A stretch of DNA of 64,000 nt from Flavobacteriales bacterium UBA6057 (GTDB taxonomy: Bacteria; Bacteroidota; Bacteroidia; Flavobacteriales_G; Salibacteraceae), in contig DIYJ01000011.1 of assembly GCA_002428995.1 (NCBI GenBank), positions 496,001 through 560,000 of the forward strand, given 5' to 3'. This document shows, in pieces, positions 33,234-42,465 of the stretch (its first letter is position 1; each line of letters opens with the position of its first letter). Both the position numbers and the translations under genes were made by a program. The notes below the pieces were generated by a model, which was given only the letters and a program-made list of their open reading frames with translations, had not been told where the DNA came from and did not search any database.

Positions 33234-35642
33234 TTATTCATACCGCAGAGAATTCACAGGATCTGCTTTGGATATTCGGAATACATGAAAGCTGATGGTA
33301 ACAGAGGCCAGCAAACCAGCCATGCCCAGTGCCAGAACAAAGCTCAATGGATGAATGGGTACATCGTATGCAAAGCCTTCCAACCAGCGATTCATCAGGT
33401 AGATGCACACAGGTGTGGTGATCACAAAGGCAGCGATGAGCAGGTAGAAGAAATCCTTCACCAGGATCCATGAGATCTGGCCGACACTCGCTCCCAATAC
33501 TTTGCGAATGCCGATTTCCTTGATTCGGTTTTGAATGCTGAAGCTCAGCAACGCAAACAGTCCCAGCGAGGCAATGAGGATTGAGATCACTGCGAAGTAG
33601 TCGAAAATGGAACTGACGGCTTGTTCCTGTTGGTAGTTCTGTTGCAAGCGATCGTCCAAAAAGGTGAACGAGAAGGGATGGTTGGAGGCAATCTCCTTCC
33701 AACGCGACTCCAGCGAAGCAAGTGTACTGGTATAGTCTCCTTCCTGCAGGCGCAGGCTTAATACACGAGCGCGATCAGGGGCAAAAAACAGGATGAGAGG
33801 CTCCATTGGGTTGTGAAGACTCAGAAAATGGAAATTGTCGACCACACCGACTACTTTACCATCGTTGGCCGCCTGACCATTTGCCATCAACCCCCACTGA
33901 ACACGCTTACCAAGTGCTGCATCATGCCATCCATAAGCTTCCGCTGCCTGCTCATTGATGACAAAGGCTTCTCGCTGATCTGTCGCGATGTCCTTGTTGA
34001 AGTTTCGGCCGCTGTTGATCTCAAGGTCGAGCACGTCAATGAAGTACTGATCTACAAACAGCATGCGCGCGGATTGCTCTACCATTTCGCCATCCTGTTC
34101 AAGCCTCACCATCGTTATTCCTGAATGCCCGGTTGGCATGTTGGCGGTGGAGGCCGCTTCGATTCTCGAATCTTGCCTTAGTTCTTCCACCCAGGCAGGA
34201 ACCTGTTTGGCCAGATTGGTATCAGCTGGCAATGGTATTGTCACGATGTTTTCCTTGTCAAAGCCAAGGTTCATAGATTGCATGAAGCGCATCTGGTCGT
34301 TGATCAAAACGGTACCTGTGATCATGAACAGCGAGAAGATGAACTGCAAAAGGATGAGCCCCTTTTGTAAGTTCCCAATTCCTCCTTTGCCTGGAATCGC
34401 GCCTTTCAAAACCCTTACTGGTCGGAATGAGCTAAGAACTGCTGCCGGATAACTGCCAGCGAGAAGTCCAACAAGCAGGATGATGCCCAAAAGGGTCATG
34501 ATCATTGGACCTGTAAGCATGGAGGTAGTGGATAAGGACTTCCCTGTAATCTCATTGAAGGTGCCCATCAAGAGCTCAACCAACGCCAGACCCAGAACGG
34601 TCGCCAGGAGAGTGATGAGCATGGATTCACCCAGAAACTGTGTCACCAGCTCTTGGCGAAGAGCTCCCAGTGTTTTACGAATGCCGACCTCCTTGGAGCG
34701 TTTGCTGCTTTGCGCTAAGCTCAGATTGATGTAGTTGATGCTGGCGATGATGAGAATAAAGAGGGCGAGCAGTGAAAACACCAGAATATAGCTCATGTCA
34801 CCCTTTGCCAGATCGTAGTCATACTGGCGCTGAAAATGAACATCCGCCAAAGGAGCAATTTGATATTCAAGGCTGGCTTCAATCTGATTTTCGGCTGACC
34901 AGGGCTGTACATACTTCTTTTCAAATTCTACCAGTTTTGCTTCAAATGCGGGCGCGTCAATTGGTTCGTTGAAAAGCAGGAAGGTGAAAAAGCCTATTCT
35001 AAACCAGTCTTGATTAAAGTTCTCCCGTGTCTGAGGTGAGAGTGTGCTCATGGACAAGAGGGCCGAGATTTTGATCTCTGTGTTGTCTGGTGGATCTGCC
35101 ATGATTCCGGTCACCTCCATCATGGAGTTGTTGATCTTGATCTGCTCGCCCAGTGCTTTTTGGTCGCCAAACAGTTTTTCCCTCAATGATTGAGTCAACA
35201 CTATACTGCGAGGAGCGGTCAGTGCCTTTTGAGGGTTCCCTTCCAGCAGCTCGTAGGTGAATACCTCAAACACTGTGCTGTCTGTGGTCCAGAGATTATC
35301 GATGCTAAAGACCCGATCGTTGACCGTCACATCCGTAGAACTGCTTGGTCCCTGAAATCTCACAAAGTTTTCGACCTCAGGATATTCTTCCATCATGGTA
35401 GGTCCCGCTGCCAGGCTGGTTCTGGCAGCAGTCGTTTCCCCATTGAAGAACAGCTTGCTCGTGAGTCGATAGATGCGTTCGTTCTTCTCGTGGAAATCCT
35501 CGTAGCTCAGTTCGCTGCTCACATAAAGCGAAATCAGCAGGCAGGACGAGATTCCCAGCGCCAGCCCTGTGATACTGATGGCTGTGTAAACCTTGTTTCG
35601 GGCAAGATTTCTGAGGGTGATTTTTAGGAAGTTTTGGAGCAT
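33234..35642 (-). CDS. MacB/FtsX-type ABC transporter permease
   Basis: This 802-residue inner-membrane protein has the doubled layout of Bacteroidota MacB-like permeases. An N-terminal helix (NKVYTAISITGLALGISSCLLI) is followed by a periplasmic MacB_PCD domain, an FtsX core with SKEVGIRKTLGALRQELVTQFLGES, a second periplasmic part, and a second FtsX core ending with RIKEIGIRKVLGASVGQISWIL. It would act with the ATPase and adaptor encoded just upstream, probably exporting a substrate from the periplasmic side by mechanotransmission. It is the last gene of the minus-strand operon. Confidence 0.93.
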   Translation of the reverse strand: MLQNFLKITLRNLARNKVYTAISITGLALGISSCLLISLYVSSELSYEDFHEKNERIYRLTSKLFFNGETTAARTSLAAGPTMMEEYPEVENFVRFQGPSSSTDVTVNDRVFSIDNLWTTDSTVFEVFTYELLEGNPQKALTAPRSIVLTQSLREKLFGDQKALGEQIKINNSMMEVTGIMADPPDNTEIKISALLSMSTLSPQTRENFNQDWFRIGFFTFLLFNEPIDAPAFEAKLVEFEKKYVQPWSAENQIEASLEYQIAPLADVHFQRQYDYDLAKGDMSYILVFSLLALFILIIASINYINLSLAQSSKRSKEVGIRKTLGALRQELVTQFLGESMLITLLATVLGLALVELLMGTFNEITGKSLSTTSMLTGPMIMTLLGIILLVGLLAGSYPAAVLSSFRPVRVLKGAIPGKGGIGNLQKGLILLQFIFSLFMITGTVLINDQMRFMQSMNLGFDKENIVTIPLPADTNLAKQVPAWVEELRQDSRIEAASTANMPTGHSGITMVRLEQDGEMVEQSARMLFVDQYFIDVLDLEINSGRNFNKDIATDQREAFVINEQAAEAYGWHDAALGKRVQWGLMANGQAANDGKVVGVVDNFHFLSLHNPMEPLILFFAPDRARVLSLRLQEGDYTSTLASLESRWKEIASNHPFSFTFLDDRLQQNYQQEQAVSSIFDYFAVISILIASLGLFALLSFSIQNRIKEIGIRKVLGASVGQISWILVKDFFYLLIAAFVITTPVCIYLMNRWLEGFAYDVPIHPLSFVLALGMAGLLASVTISFHVFRISKADPVNSLRYE

Positions 35643-35696
35643 TTTTTGGATAATCGGATGATTAGTTGATCAGATCATTAGATGATCGGTTCGTGC

Positions 35697-36389
35697 TTAA
35701 ATAGCGTCTACGGTTCGGTTTGAGCTTTCGGTGACCACTTGTCCATCCAGCAGGCGGATGGTTCGGCTACTGAAGTTGGCATCGTGTTGCGAGTGGGTCA
35801 CCATCACGATGGTGGCACCCTGGTCGTTAAGCTGAGTCAGTAGCTCCATTACTTCGTTTCCGTGCGCGCTGTCAAGGTTTCCGGTGGGTTCATCTGCAAG
35901 GATGAGCTTCGGATTGGCGATGACCGCTCTCGCGATGGCAACACGCTGTTGCTGACCTCCGCTCAGTTGCTGCGGGAAGTGTTTGGCCCGGTGCGAAATG
36001 CCTACACGTTCCAGCATGGTACTCACCATCTCCTTTCGTTCAGATTTTGACTTGCCGAGGTAGACAAGGGGCAACTCAGCGTTTTCAAACACACTCAGCT
36101 CATCAATCAGATTGAAGCTCTGAAACACAAAACCGATGTTCTTTTTGCGAAGCTCCGCTCGCTTTCGTTCGCTGTAGGCAGATACTTCGATGCCGTCAAA
36201 GAAGTACTGTCCTGCCGAAGGACTGTCTAGCAAACCAATGATATTCAGCAGGGTCGATTTTCCGCAGCCGGACTCGCCCATGATGGATACAAATTCTCCT
36301 TTTTTGACCTCGAGGTTCAATTGATTCAATGCAGTGGTTTCCACATCTTCTGTGCGGTACACTTTGCTCAGGTTGACAGTTTTGATCAT
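35697..36389 (-). CDS. MacB/LolD-type ABC transporter ATP-binding protein
   Basis: This 230-residue ATPase has Walker A GESGCGKST, a Q-loop VFQSFNL, signature LSGGQQQRVAIARA, Walker B LILADEPTGNLDS and a switch His in VTHSQHD. These, with the EPTGNLDS string and the short length, identify the LolD/MacB/FtsE group. It sits 54 bases before the permease gene and 14 bases after the adaptor gene, so the three form one exporter. It works at the cytoplasmic face of the inner membrane. Confidence 0.96.
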   Translation of the reverse strand: MIKTVNLSKVYRTEDVETTALNQLNLEVKKGEFVSIMGESGCGKSTLLNIIGLLDSPSAGQYFFDGIEVSAYSERKRAELRKKNIGFVFQSFNLIDELSVFENAELPLVYLGKSKSERKEMVSTMLERVGISHRAKHFPQQLSGGQQQRVAIARAVIANPKLILADEPTGNLDSAHGNEVMELLTQLNDQGATIVMVTHSQHDANFSSRTIRLLDGQVVTESSNRTVDAI

Positions 36390-36403
36390 ATTCTTTGGTT
36401 CGT

Positions 36404-37651
36404 TTATGGCGTCAATACAATGCGTTCTACATCTCCAAAAGCCTCGTAGCTTGAGGTGATGACTTGTTCTCCTTCATCCAGGCCATCGAGCACCTGAATG
36501 TAAGTTGGGTTTTGTGTTCCCAGTGTGATGGGACGTTTAAAGGCCTCACCGGATTCGTTCAGTACAAAGGCATACTTGCCTCCCGTGCTTTGGTAGAAAG
36601 CTCCCCGGGGAATCATCAATGCCTTGGTCTTAGCGCTCAGTTCGAGCTTGATTTGCAGGTTCTGACCTCTGCGGATGTTATCCTCCGGATTCGTCAGGAA
36701 CTGGAGTTGAACTTCGAATTGGTTGTTGACTACGGTCGGCAACACCTTTGATACTTTCATCGCATACTCTGTTCCGCTGATGATGGCGTTGGCCATTTGC
36801 CCCACTTTCACCCGACTGAGGTAGTATTGGTCTACCTGAGCGCTTACACGAAAGCCGTCCAGAACATCCACCCGGCCGAGGTTTTCCCCGCGACTTTTGG
36901 TCTGGCCTATTTCATGGTCGAAGGAATTCAACTGACCGGCAATCGGAGCCTTCACCACCAGATTTTCAAGGTTTTTGCGAATGGCCTGCAGGTTGCGCTC
37001 CATCATGTCAATGCTGGAGTCGATGCGACTCATCTGGCTTTTCCGGTAGGCTTCATCCGTTTTGAAACGATCCTCCAACAGGGCGAGCTTTTCTTCGAGG
37101 TAGACCACATTGGCTTTGGAAGCAAGGAATTCCGCTTCCGAGATGGCCTGGGTGCTGTGAAGCTGTGAATCAATGCCCCACTGGCGTTTCTGTTCTGAGA
37201 GTTGGTAGCGGATGTCAACCAATTGCTCTTGCACCTGCCTTCGGGTCAAATCGAGTGAGATGCGCGTGCTGCGAAGGTTGTTGATCTGCTCCACGATTTG
37301 CGTTTCCCGATTCATGAAATCCAGCGTGAGTGATGTATTGCTCAAGCGCAGCAATGGCGTTCCGGCTTCCACCTGCATGCCGTCTTCTGCAAACAGCTCT
37401 TCCACCACACCGCCTTCCGAGGCGTCAATTTGAATGGTGCTCAACGGCTCAACAGTTCCCTGTATGGCAATGATATCCTGGAAATCGTCAAAGATCACCT
37501 CACCAACGGTCACTCGGTTTTCGTTGACCCGGAAGGTAGATTCACTGCCCGAAAAGGCCATGATCACCAACACAATGACGAGCAAAGGAAGTGCGGTCCA
37601 AAGCAATATTCGCCTTGGGGTCCATTTCTTTTTTGTGAGTTGACGATCCAA
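36404..37651 (-). CDS. Periplasmic adaptor (HlyD/MacA-type membrane fusion) protein
   Basis: This 415-residue protein has a single N-terminal membrane helix (about residues 16-32), a lipoyl/barrel-sandwich hybrid split by a long coiled-coil hairpin (about 100-225, rich in QEQLVDIRYQLSEQKRQWG-like heptads), a second lipoyl half (VVKAPIAGQLNSFDHEIGQ) and a beta-barrel with VDQYYLSRVKVGQMANAII. It would bridge the FtsX permease and an outer-membrane channel. No TolC-like gene is next to it. Its start is 4 bases from the stop of the small upstream gene, which suggests coupled translation. Confidence 0.92.
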   Translation of the reverse strand: MDRQLTKKKWTPRRILLWTALPLLVIVLVIMAFSGSESTFRVNENRVTVGEVIFDDFQDIIAIQGTVEPLSTIQIDASEGGVVEELFAEDGMQVEAGTPLLRLSNTSLTLDFMNRETQIVEQINNLRSTRISLDLTRRQVQEQLVDIRYQLSEQKRQWGIDSQLHSTQAISEAEFLASKANVVYLEEKLALLEDRFKTDEAYRKSQMSRIDSSIDMMERNLQAIRKNLENLVVKAPIAGQLNSFDHEIGQTKSRGENLGRVDVLDGFRVSAQVDQYYLSRVKVGQMANAIISGTEYAMKVSKVLPTVVNNQFEVQLQFLTNPEDNIRRGQNLQIKLELSAKTKALMIPRGAFYQSTGGKYAFVLNESGEAFKRPITLGTQNPTYIQVLDGLDEGEQVITSSYEAFGDVERIVLTP

Positions 37652-37655
37652 TGGT

Positions 37656-37862
37656 TTAATAGATCAATGACCAGATGCTAGGGAAGATGAAGCTTTTAGC
37701 CTCGGCTTGTTTTGGTTTTGATTTGGATGGTTTGTTCAGGTATACCTCGCTGGTAGCAAGTTCATTGTTTCCATCATTCTCGATTTGAAATGCGGAGATT
37801 GACCAGAGGGCAATCATGCAAATCCCTAAGATCAACAAGGTGTAGGTGTGTCTTCGTTTCAT
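37656..37862 (-). CDS. Small membrane-anchored protein at the head of the exporter operon
   Basis: This 68-residue protein has one N-terminal membrane segment (TYTLLILGICMIALWSISAF, about residues 6-25). A polar, lysine-rich tail (SKSKPKQAEAK) ends in the hydrophobic FIFPSIWSLIY. It starts with ATG at 37862 and stops 4 bases before the adaptor gene. Being short it could be spurious, but the start, the spacing and the membrane segment are all reasonable. I know no family for it. It may be an exporter accessory peptide; that is inference. Confidence 0.55.
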   Translation of the reverse strand: MKRRHTYTLLILGICMIALWSISAFQIENDGNNELATSEVYLNKPSKSKPKQAEAKSFIFPSIWSLIY

Positions 37863-37942
37863 GGTTTCTGTTTTGAGTCTAAGGCTTTTCGATGATGTGA
37901 ATAAGGATCATCATGCCATAAAATGTAAGTCTCTTTAAATCA

Positions 37943-38022
37943 GCTCCTTGGTGTTTTTGGAGCCTATCTATATGCTCTGAAAGTGTACGGTTTTGGTACA
38001 CCAAACTGTTCGATTTCGAACA
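37943..38022. promoter_or_regulatory. Three inverted repeats between the divergent exporter and sigma-54 regulator genes
   Basis: The 183-base divergent region holds three repeats. GCTCC (37943-37947) pairs with GGAGC (37959-37963). GTGTAC (37983-37988) pairs with GTACAC (37996-38001). TGTTCGA (38007-38013) pairs with TCGAACA (38016-38022) over a 2-base spacer. The last two are close together and lie just upstream of the regulator ATG at 38046. They are candidate binding sites for the regulator itself (upstream activator sequences or autoregulation). No convincing -24/-12 element was found on the exporter side. Confidence 0.55.
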
Positions 38023-38045
38023 CTGTTTCGTTCTACTTTTGGCTC

Positions 38046-39410
38046 ATGAGTAAGATGGAGGGCAGCATATTGATTGTGGATGACGATGAAGACGTCCTGC
38101 TCTCGGCACGCCTCTACCTCGAGCAATACTTCCAGAAGGTCGTAGCGCTGAACAAACCCACAGATCTTCTCCCTACGTTGCTCGAACATCCCGTAGACGT
38201 GGCGCTGCTTGATATGAATTATCGCAGAGGCAGAAACGATGGCGGTGAAGGGTTGCATTGGCTCAAACGTGTGAAGGAACAGGCACCTCAAACAGAGGTA
38301 GTGGTGATGACGGCATATGCCGAGGTAGGGCTTGCGGTGGAAGCCATCAAAGCGGGAGCGCTGGACTTTGTGGTGAAGCCGTGGAGCAACGAGAAATTGC
38401 TCGCTACCATAATGACCGCGCTGGAGTTGAGCAAGAGCAGGAGGGAAGTAGAGGAGCTCAAGCGACAGCAGGAAGCCTGGAATCGCCATCGGGAGGAAAT
38501 GCCGGAGATGATCGGGGAGAGTGAGGCCATCCAATCGGTGAAACACATCATTGAGCAAGTAGCTCCTACAGATGCCAATGTCCTCATCCTTGGAGAAAAC
38601 GGGACCGGGAAGGAAATTGTAGCCCAGCACATTCATCGCCAGTCGCTGCGTAGCGATCAACCGTTTGTGAAGGTGGACTTGGGAGCGCTCCACCAAAACC
38701 TTTTTGAAAGCGAACTCTTTGGGGCGAAGAAAGGTGCCTACACGGATCTGAAGGAAGACAAGGTTGGTAGGTTTGAATTGGCCCACAAAGGCACCCTGTT
38801 TCTGGATGAAATCGCCAATCTAGATTTGACACTTCAGTCCAAACTGCTCAGCGTATTGCAGAATCGAGAGATCTATCGCGTGGGTTCCAATGCTGCCCAA
38901 AAAGTGAATGTTCGCGTGGTGTGTGCGACCAATGCCACACTGGATACAATGGTGGCTGAAAGAGCCTTTCGTCAGGATTTGCTGTATCGCATCAACACCA
39001 TCGAGGTAACCGTTCCTCCACTCCGGGAACGTTTGGAGGATTTGCCTTTGCTTGGACGTCACTTCATGGAACGGTTTGGCCAGAAGTACAAGAAGTCTGT
39101 TCAGATGGACAGCAGCGAATGGCGCTCATTGCAGAAATATGACTGGCCCGGAAATGTGCGCGAGTTTCAGCATGCCATCGAACGGGCTGTCATCATGAGC
39201 AAGACCGGCAAGCTGCGCGCTGCTGATGTGATGGCGAAATCTCGTTCCACAGGTGCTGGAAATCAAGTTCCGAGGAAGTTGGAAGAGCTGGAGCGGTGGC
39301 ACATTTCGCGCGTATTGGATCAACAGAAAGGAAACATTTCTCACGCGGCTCAGGAACTGGGAATCACCCGCGCGGCCCTCTATCGTAGAATGGAAAAATA
39401 CGGCCTATGA
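38046..39410 (+). CDS. Sigma-54-dependent response regulator (NtrC-type) with GAYTDL loop
   Basis: The ATG at 38046 is used; a GTG at 37983 lies inside the inverted repeats. The 454 residues comprise a receiver (phospho-acceptor D56 in VALLDMNYRR, K111), an AAA+ domain with Walker A GENGTGKE (183-190) and Walker B GTLFLDE (250-256), and a C-terminal Fis-type helix-turn-helix (GNISHAAQELGITRAALYRRM). The sigma-54 contact loop reads GAYTDL at 230-235 instead of GAFTGA, a GAFTDA-like divergence I associate with Bacteroidota. It overlaps the kinase gene by 4 bases, and probably controls the divergent exporter operon. Confidence 0.95.
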   Translation: MSKMEGSILIVDDDEDVLLSARLYLEQYFQKVVALNKPTDLLPTLLEHPVDVALLDMNYRRGRNDGGEGLHWLKRVKEQAPQTEVVVMTAYAEVGLAVEAIKAGALDFVVKPWSNEKLLATIMTALELSKSRREVEELKRQQEAWNRHREEMPEMIGESEAIQSVKHIIEQVAPTDANVLILGENGTGKEIVAQHIHRQSLRSDQPFVKVDLGALHQNLFESELFGAKKGAYTDLKEDKVGRFELAHKGTLFLDEIANLDLTLQSKLLSVLQNREIYRVGSNAAQKVNVRVVCATNATLDTMVAERAFRQDLLYRINTIEVTVPPLRERLEDLPLLGRHFMERFGQKYKKSVQMDSSEWRSLQKYDWPGNVREFQHAIERAVIMSKTGKLRAADVMAKSRSTGAGNQVPRKLEELERWHISRVLDQQKGNISHAAQELGITRAALYRRMEKYGL

Positions 39411-40732
39411 TCTTCCAAAAATTCACCGTTGGCGTACTTGTGCGGCTTGCCATGGTCTTTGGATTGCTGGTGGCGCTGTCCATTATCATCGGTGATTCCC
39501 GTTACCTGTTTACGCAGTTGGTATTGGGGGTACTTCTCGTAGGGCTATTGGTCGAGTTTTTTCGCTACGTCACCAAAACGAACCGTGACCTGAGCAAATT
39601 CATTTCGGCCATCGAGCACCAAGATTTCTCGGTAGGTTTTCGAAGCCATGGTTTGGGCAGCGCGTTTGATGAGCTTCATGAGAGCTTTCGAAGCATGCTC
39701 AAGCTCTATCACCAAAATCACATTGATAAAGAGGAGCAGTTTCGATTCCTTCAGCTGATCATGGATCGATTGCCCATTGGATTAATGGTGATCACCGCAA
39801 AAGGTGAAATCGAGTGGATGAACCCATCCGCACAGGAACTTACGCAGCTGCCATCCATCGCCAGTCTTGATCGTTTGCAAAAGCTGTCACCAGATCTGGC
39901 TCAGCAACTGTTGGAAATGCCTCAGGAGCGATTCGTAACACTGGAATGGAGTCAAAGAGGTACTAGCATTTCTGCCAGTGTGCTTAAGCTCGAAGTGAAG
40001 GGCACGGATCAGCGAACCGTTTTGCTGTTCCAGGACCTGAAGGACGCCATAGAAGAGGCAGAGGAACAAGCCTGGCTAAAGCTCATCCGAATCCTGACGC
40101 ATGAGATCATGAATAGTGTCACCTCCATTTCCTCGCTTTCTTCCACCGCACTTGAAATGACCCACAAAGGCGAATCACAGGATCGGATAGAGCCTGCCCT
40201 ACAATCCATCAAGAAGCGCAGCGAGGGCATGCTTGGATTTGTGGCCGACTATCGAAGGCTTACCCACGTGCCTAAGCCGAGTAAGAAATGGGTATCTGCA
40301 CTCGATTTTGCCCGACAGCAAGTGCAAACACTTCAAGCCCAATTAGAGGAGAAAGGGATCCAGGTCAACTATGAAGGCAGCGAGCAATTGCAGGTATTGG
40401 CCGACCCGGATCAGCTGGGACAGGTCATGTTGAACCTGCTGCTAAATGCCGTGCATGCTTTGAGCGAAACCGAAGAGCCCGAACTCCGCCTCTCAGTCCA
40501 CAAGGAAGGAACACACACTCGTCTCAGTGTGACGGACAATGGTTCAGGCATATCGCCCGAGCATCAGAAAGACATTTTCATTCCCTTCTTCAGCACGCGG
40601 GAAGACGGCAGCGGAATCGGGTTGAGTCTTTGCCGGCAGATCATGCGCAATCACGGAGGGAGCATATCCATGAGGTCTCAACCAGGAACCACCACTTTTA
40701 CGCTCGAATTCCGGGACGAGGCTTCTGCCTAG
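39407..40732 (+). CDS. Sensor histidine kinase paired with the sigma-54 regulator
   Basis: This 441-residue kinase has two N-terminal membrane helices (about 8-28 and 34-52), a PAS-like sensing region (LPIGLMVITAKGEIEWMNPSAQEL, about 122-205), a dimerisation helix with phosphoacceptor H232 in RILTHEIMNSVTS, and the ATPase with N box VMLNLLLNAVHAL, G1 VTDNGSGI and G2 GSGIGLSLCRQIM. The start codon overlaps the regulator stop by ATGA, so the pair is co-translated. With almost no periplasmic loop, it may sense a membrane or envelope signal. This is the NtrB/NtrC-like pair of the exporter. Confidence 0.94.
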   Translation: MIFQKFTVGVLVRLAMVFGLLVALSIIIGDSRYLFTQLVLGVLLVGLLVEFFRYVTKTNRDLSKFISAIEHQDFSVGFRSHGLGSAFDELHESFRSMLKLYHQNHIDKEEQFRFLQLIMDRLPIGLMVITAKGEIEWMNPSAQELTQLPSIASLDRLQKLSPDLAQQLLEMPQERFVTLEWSQRGTSISASVLKLEVKGTDQRTVLLFQDLKDAIEEAEEQAWLKLIRILTHEIMNSVTSISSLSSTALEMTHKGESQDRIEPALQSIKKRSEGMLGFVADYRRLTHVPKPSKKWVSALDFARQQVQTLQAQLEEKGIQVNYEGSEQLQVLADPDQLGQVMLNLLLNAVHALSETEEPELRLSVHKEGTHTRLSVTDNGSGISPEHQKDIFIPFFSTREDGSGIGLSLCRQIMRNHGGSISMRSQPGTTTFTLEFRDEASA

Positions 40733-42282
40733 CTTTCTTCTTCCTCCATTTTGGGTGACTCCTCAAAGTATTCAGGGTGAGCTTCGCGCAAGTAGTTCAT
40801 GGCTCGCTGGTCCGCCCAGTTCCATTCCTTCCAGTTGTCTTTCTGCTCGCTATGCGCAAAAGCCTTCATGCGCTCATTGATGCGATAGTGGTAGGACTCC
40901 GCATTCATGTATTCCGGCTCTTCTGGAAAGGTTGCGAGTTGGTAGGCCTCTATTTCCTGCAATTCTTCCAGGCTCTTATCAAGAATGGGAAAGGCCGCTG
41001 GAGAAAGCCTGGCCACAAAGTCAAAGTGGAGGTATGACTCATGGGCATGGCTGAAATTATAGCGTGCGATGATCATGTCCCAGTTTATGGCCGTGGATGT
41101 TACCAAAACAATAAACACAGCCATGGCATTGACCCGAAAGAGGTAGAAGGCTGTTTTTCGCTGCTTAACCTTCAAAAACACGGTGATGATACCGACAATC
41201 ACGAGTGCGAGGAAAAACATGACAGCAATGCGTTTGTACGCAAGGGCGAAGTACTCGATGTAGTGAAGGTTTCTGATCCCTACGGAGATGGTAAGGATTA
41301 CGTTTTGGGCGAGCCAGGCGTAGCATAGAATCCGAAGAAGCCCGCTCTTGGCATAGAAGTTTTGATTCCTTCGGAAAAAGTAGAGCACGATGGCTACCGA
41401 AATGAGAATACTCAGGATGAGCAGGTATGTGCCTTCATGCACAAACTGCTTGAGGTAATTTCCATCCCACTCAAAGTTGAACCAGACCCAATAGACATCA
41501 ATCGTGTTGACGAAGAACAGCAGCAGGTTCAGCGCAATGAGCAGAAAAACACCCGCGCGCCATTCATTTTTGAGCCCCAGCATGTTTCTGATCAATCTGT
41601 CATTGGAGCGATGGCGTACCAGTTGATCTTGCGATTCCCGGTCTGCCTTGATGACTTGAGGACTCTTAAATTGAACAAATAGAAAGGAACTGATGATCGC
41701 CCCAAGGATGAGCAGGGAAATCAGGATGCCATCGATGTGGCGGAATAACCCTCGGAATGCATCTCCAATAAAACCGAAGGCATTGGCCATGTATCCGTCA
41801 AAAATGGGATTGGAGTTCCGATAAAGAAACATGAATACACCGATGATGAAGACGGGAAGAATCAGATAGTAATAGCGAACGATCAGGCCAAAAACCGGGC
41901 GTTTCCCAAGTTTCACGCCACCGAGCTTACGAAAGAACTCGATGGGCCCAAAGAAGATGTTCTCCAGTCCAAGCCTCACATTCGTTAGCAGCGACTTTGC
42001 GTCTGGATCAATGGAAACGCCTACCATCAAAAGGATAGCGATCATGTTGACCATAAAAGCCCAGCTTGAGTTGTACAATACAAAGGCTGAAGTCGTGACA
42101 ACGGTTCCCGCCAGAGCGATCAAGGAGTTCTGGTTGAGTTTGAAGTGTCCGGTCAGGACCAAGGTGATGATGGTGGCCAGTTCAAAAATCAACAGGTTCA
42201 GTCCGGGCAGGCTTCGGTAAAAGAGGAGGGTAAACAACAGGGCGCTGAGTAGCACCTGAGTGAGAGGTTTGGGAAAGGTCAT
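40729..42282 (-). CDS. Multi-pass membrane protein, DUF4173 (DUF4153-like)
   Basis: Starting at the ATG at 42282 gives 517 residues with about 11 membrane helices; an upstream in-frame start adds a hydrophilic leader. The pattern IEFFRKLGGVKLGKRPVFGLIV, YYYLILPVFIIGVFMFLY and SNPIFDGYMANAF fits the DUF4173 membrane proteins of Bacteroidota. The C-terminal 100 residues are hydrophilic (EELQEIEAYQLATFPEEPEY ... MEEEES) and probably face one side of the membrane. Its stop overlaps that of the kinase gene on the other strand. Function unknown. Confidence 0.75.
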   Translation of the reverse strand: MTFPKPLTQVLLSALLFTLLFYRSLPGLNLLIFELATIITLVLTGHFKLNQNSLIALAGTVVTTSAFVLYNSSWAFMVNMIAILLMVGVSIDPDAKSLLTNVRLGLENIFFGPIEFFRKLGGVKLGKRPVFGLIVRYYYLILPVFIIGVFMFLYRNSNPIFDGYMANAFGFIGDAFRGLFRHIDGILISLLILGAIISSFLFVQFKSPQVIKADRESQDQLVRHRSNDRLIRNMLGLKNEWRAGVFLLIALNLLLFFVNTIDVYWVWFNFEWDGNYLKQFVHEGTYLLILSILISVAIVLYFFRRNQNFYAKSGLLRILCYAWLAQNVILTISVGIRNLHYIEYFALAYKRIAVMFFLALVIVGIITVFLKVKQRKTAFYLFRVNAMAVFIVLVTSTAINWDMIIARYNFSHAHESYLHFDFVARLSPAAFPILDKSLEELQEIEAYQLATFPEEPEYMNAESYHYRINERMKAFAHSEQKDNWKEWNWADQRAMNYLREAHPEYFEESPKMEEEES

Positions 42283-42406
42283 AGCAGAGATTTCCCCGAA
42301 AAACGCTTGATGACGACTCTTCGTATTTGCAGCATGCCATTGTTTCACAAAAGGCATGGAAGAAATGTTAAAAACGGCACTCGACCGCGTGAGGGCAAAA
42401 CATAGA

Positions 42407-42436
42407 AAGCCCCGTAGTGGAGCGACTACGGGGCTT
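42407..42436 (-). terminator. Terminator of the SprB-repeat gene
   Basis: A perfect 12-bp stem AAGCCCCGTAGT (42407-42418) / ACTACGGGGCTT (42425-42436) has a 6-base loop and lies 29 bases past the stop codon of the minus-strand gene. Confidence 0.88.
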
Positions 42437-42465
42437 CGTTCATAGTGGTGGGTGGTGTATGCTTT

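Noticed and set aside
35640..35696. GAT-rich simple sequence between permease and ATPase genes considered as a repeat element
   Set aside because: Too short and degenerate to be called a repeat; it looks like ordinary intergenic spacer.
37904..37918. Possible sigma-54 -24/-12 site (TGGCATGATGATCCT on the minus strand) before the exporter operon
   Set aside because: The GG has no GC or GA at the required 10-base distance (CT is found), so only the -24 half is present.
37995..38008. Possible -24/-12 element in front of the sigma-54 regulator gene
   Set aside because: GG is followed after 10 bases by TG, not GC, and the site lies inside the inverted repeats, so the match is too weak.
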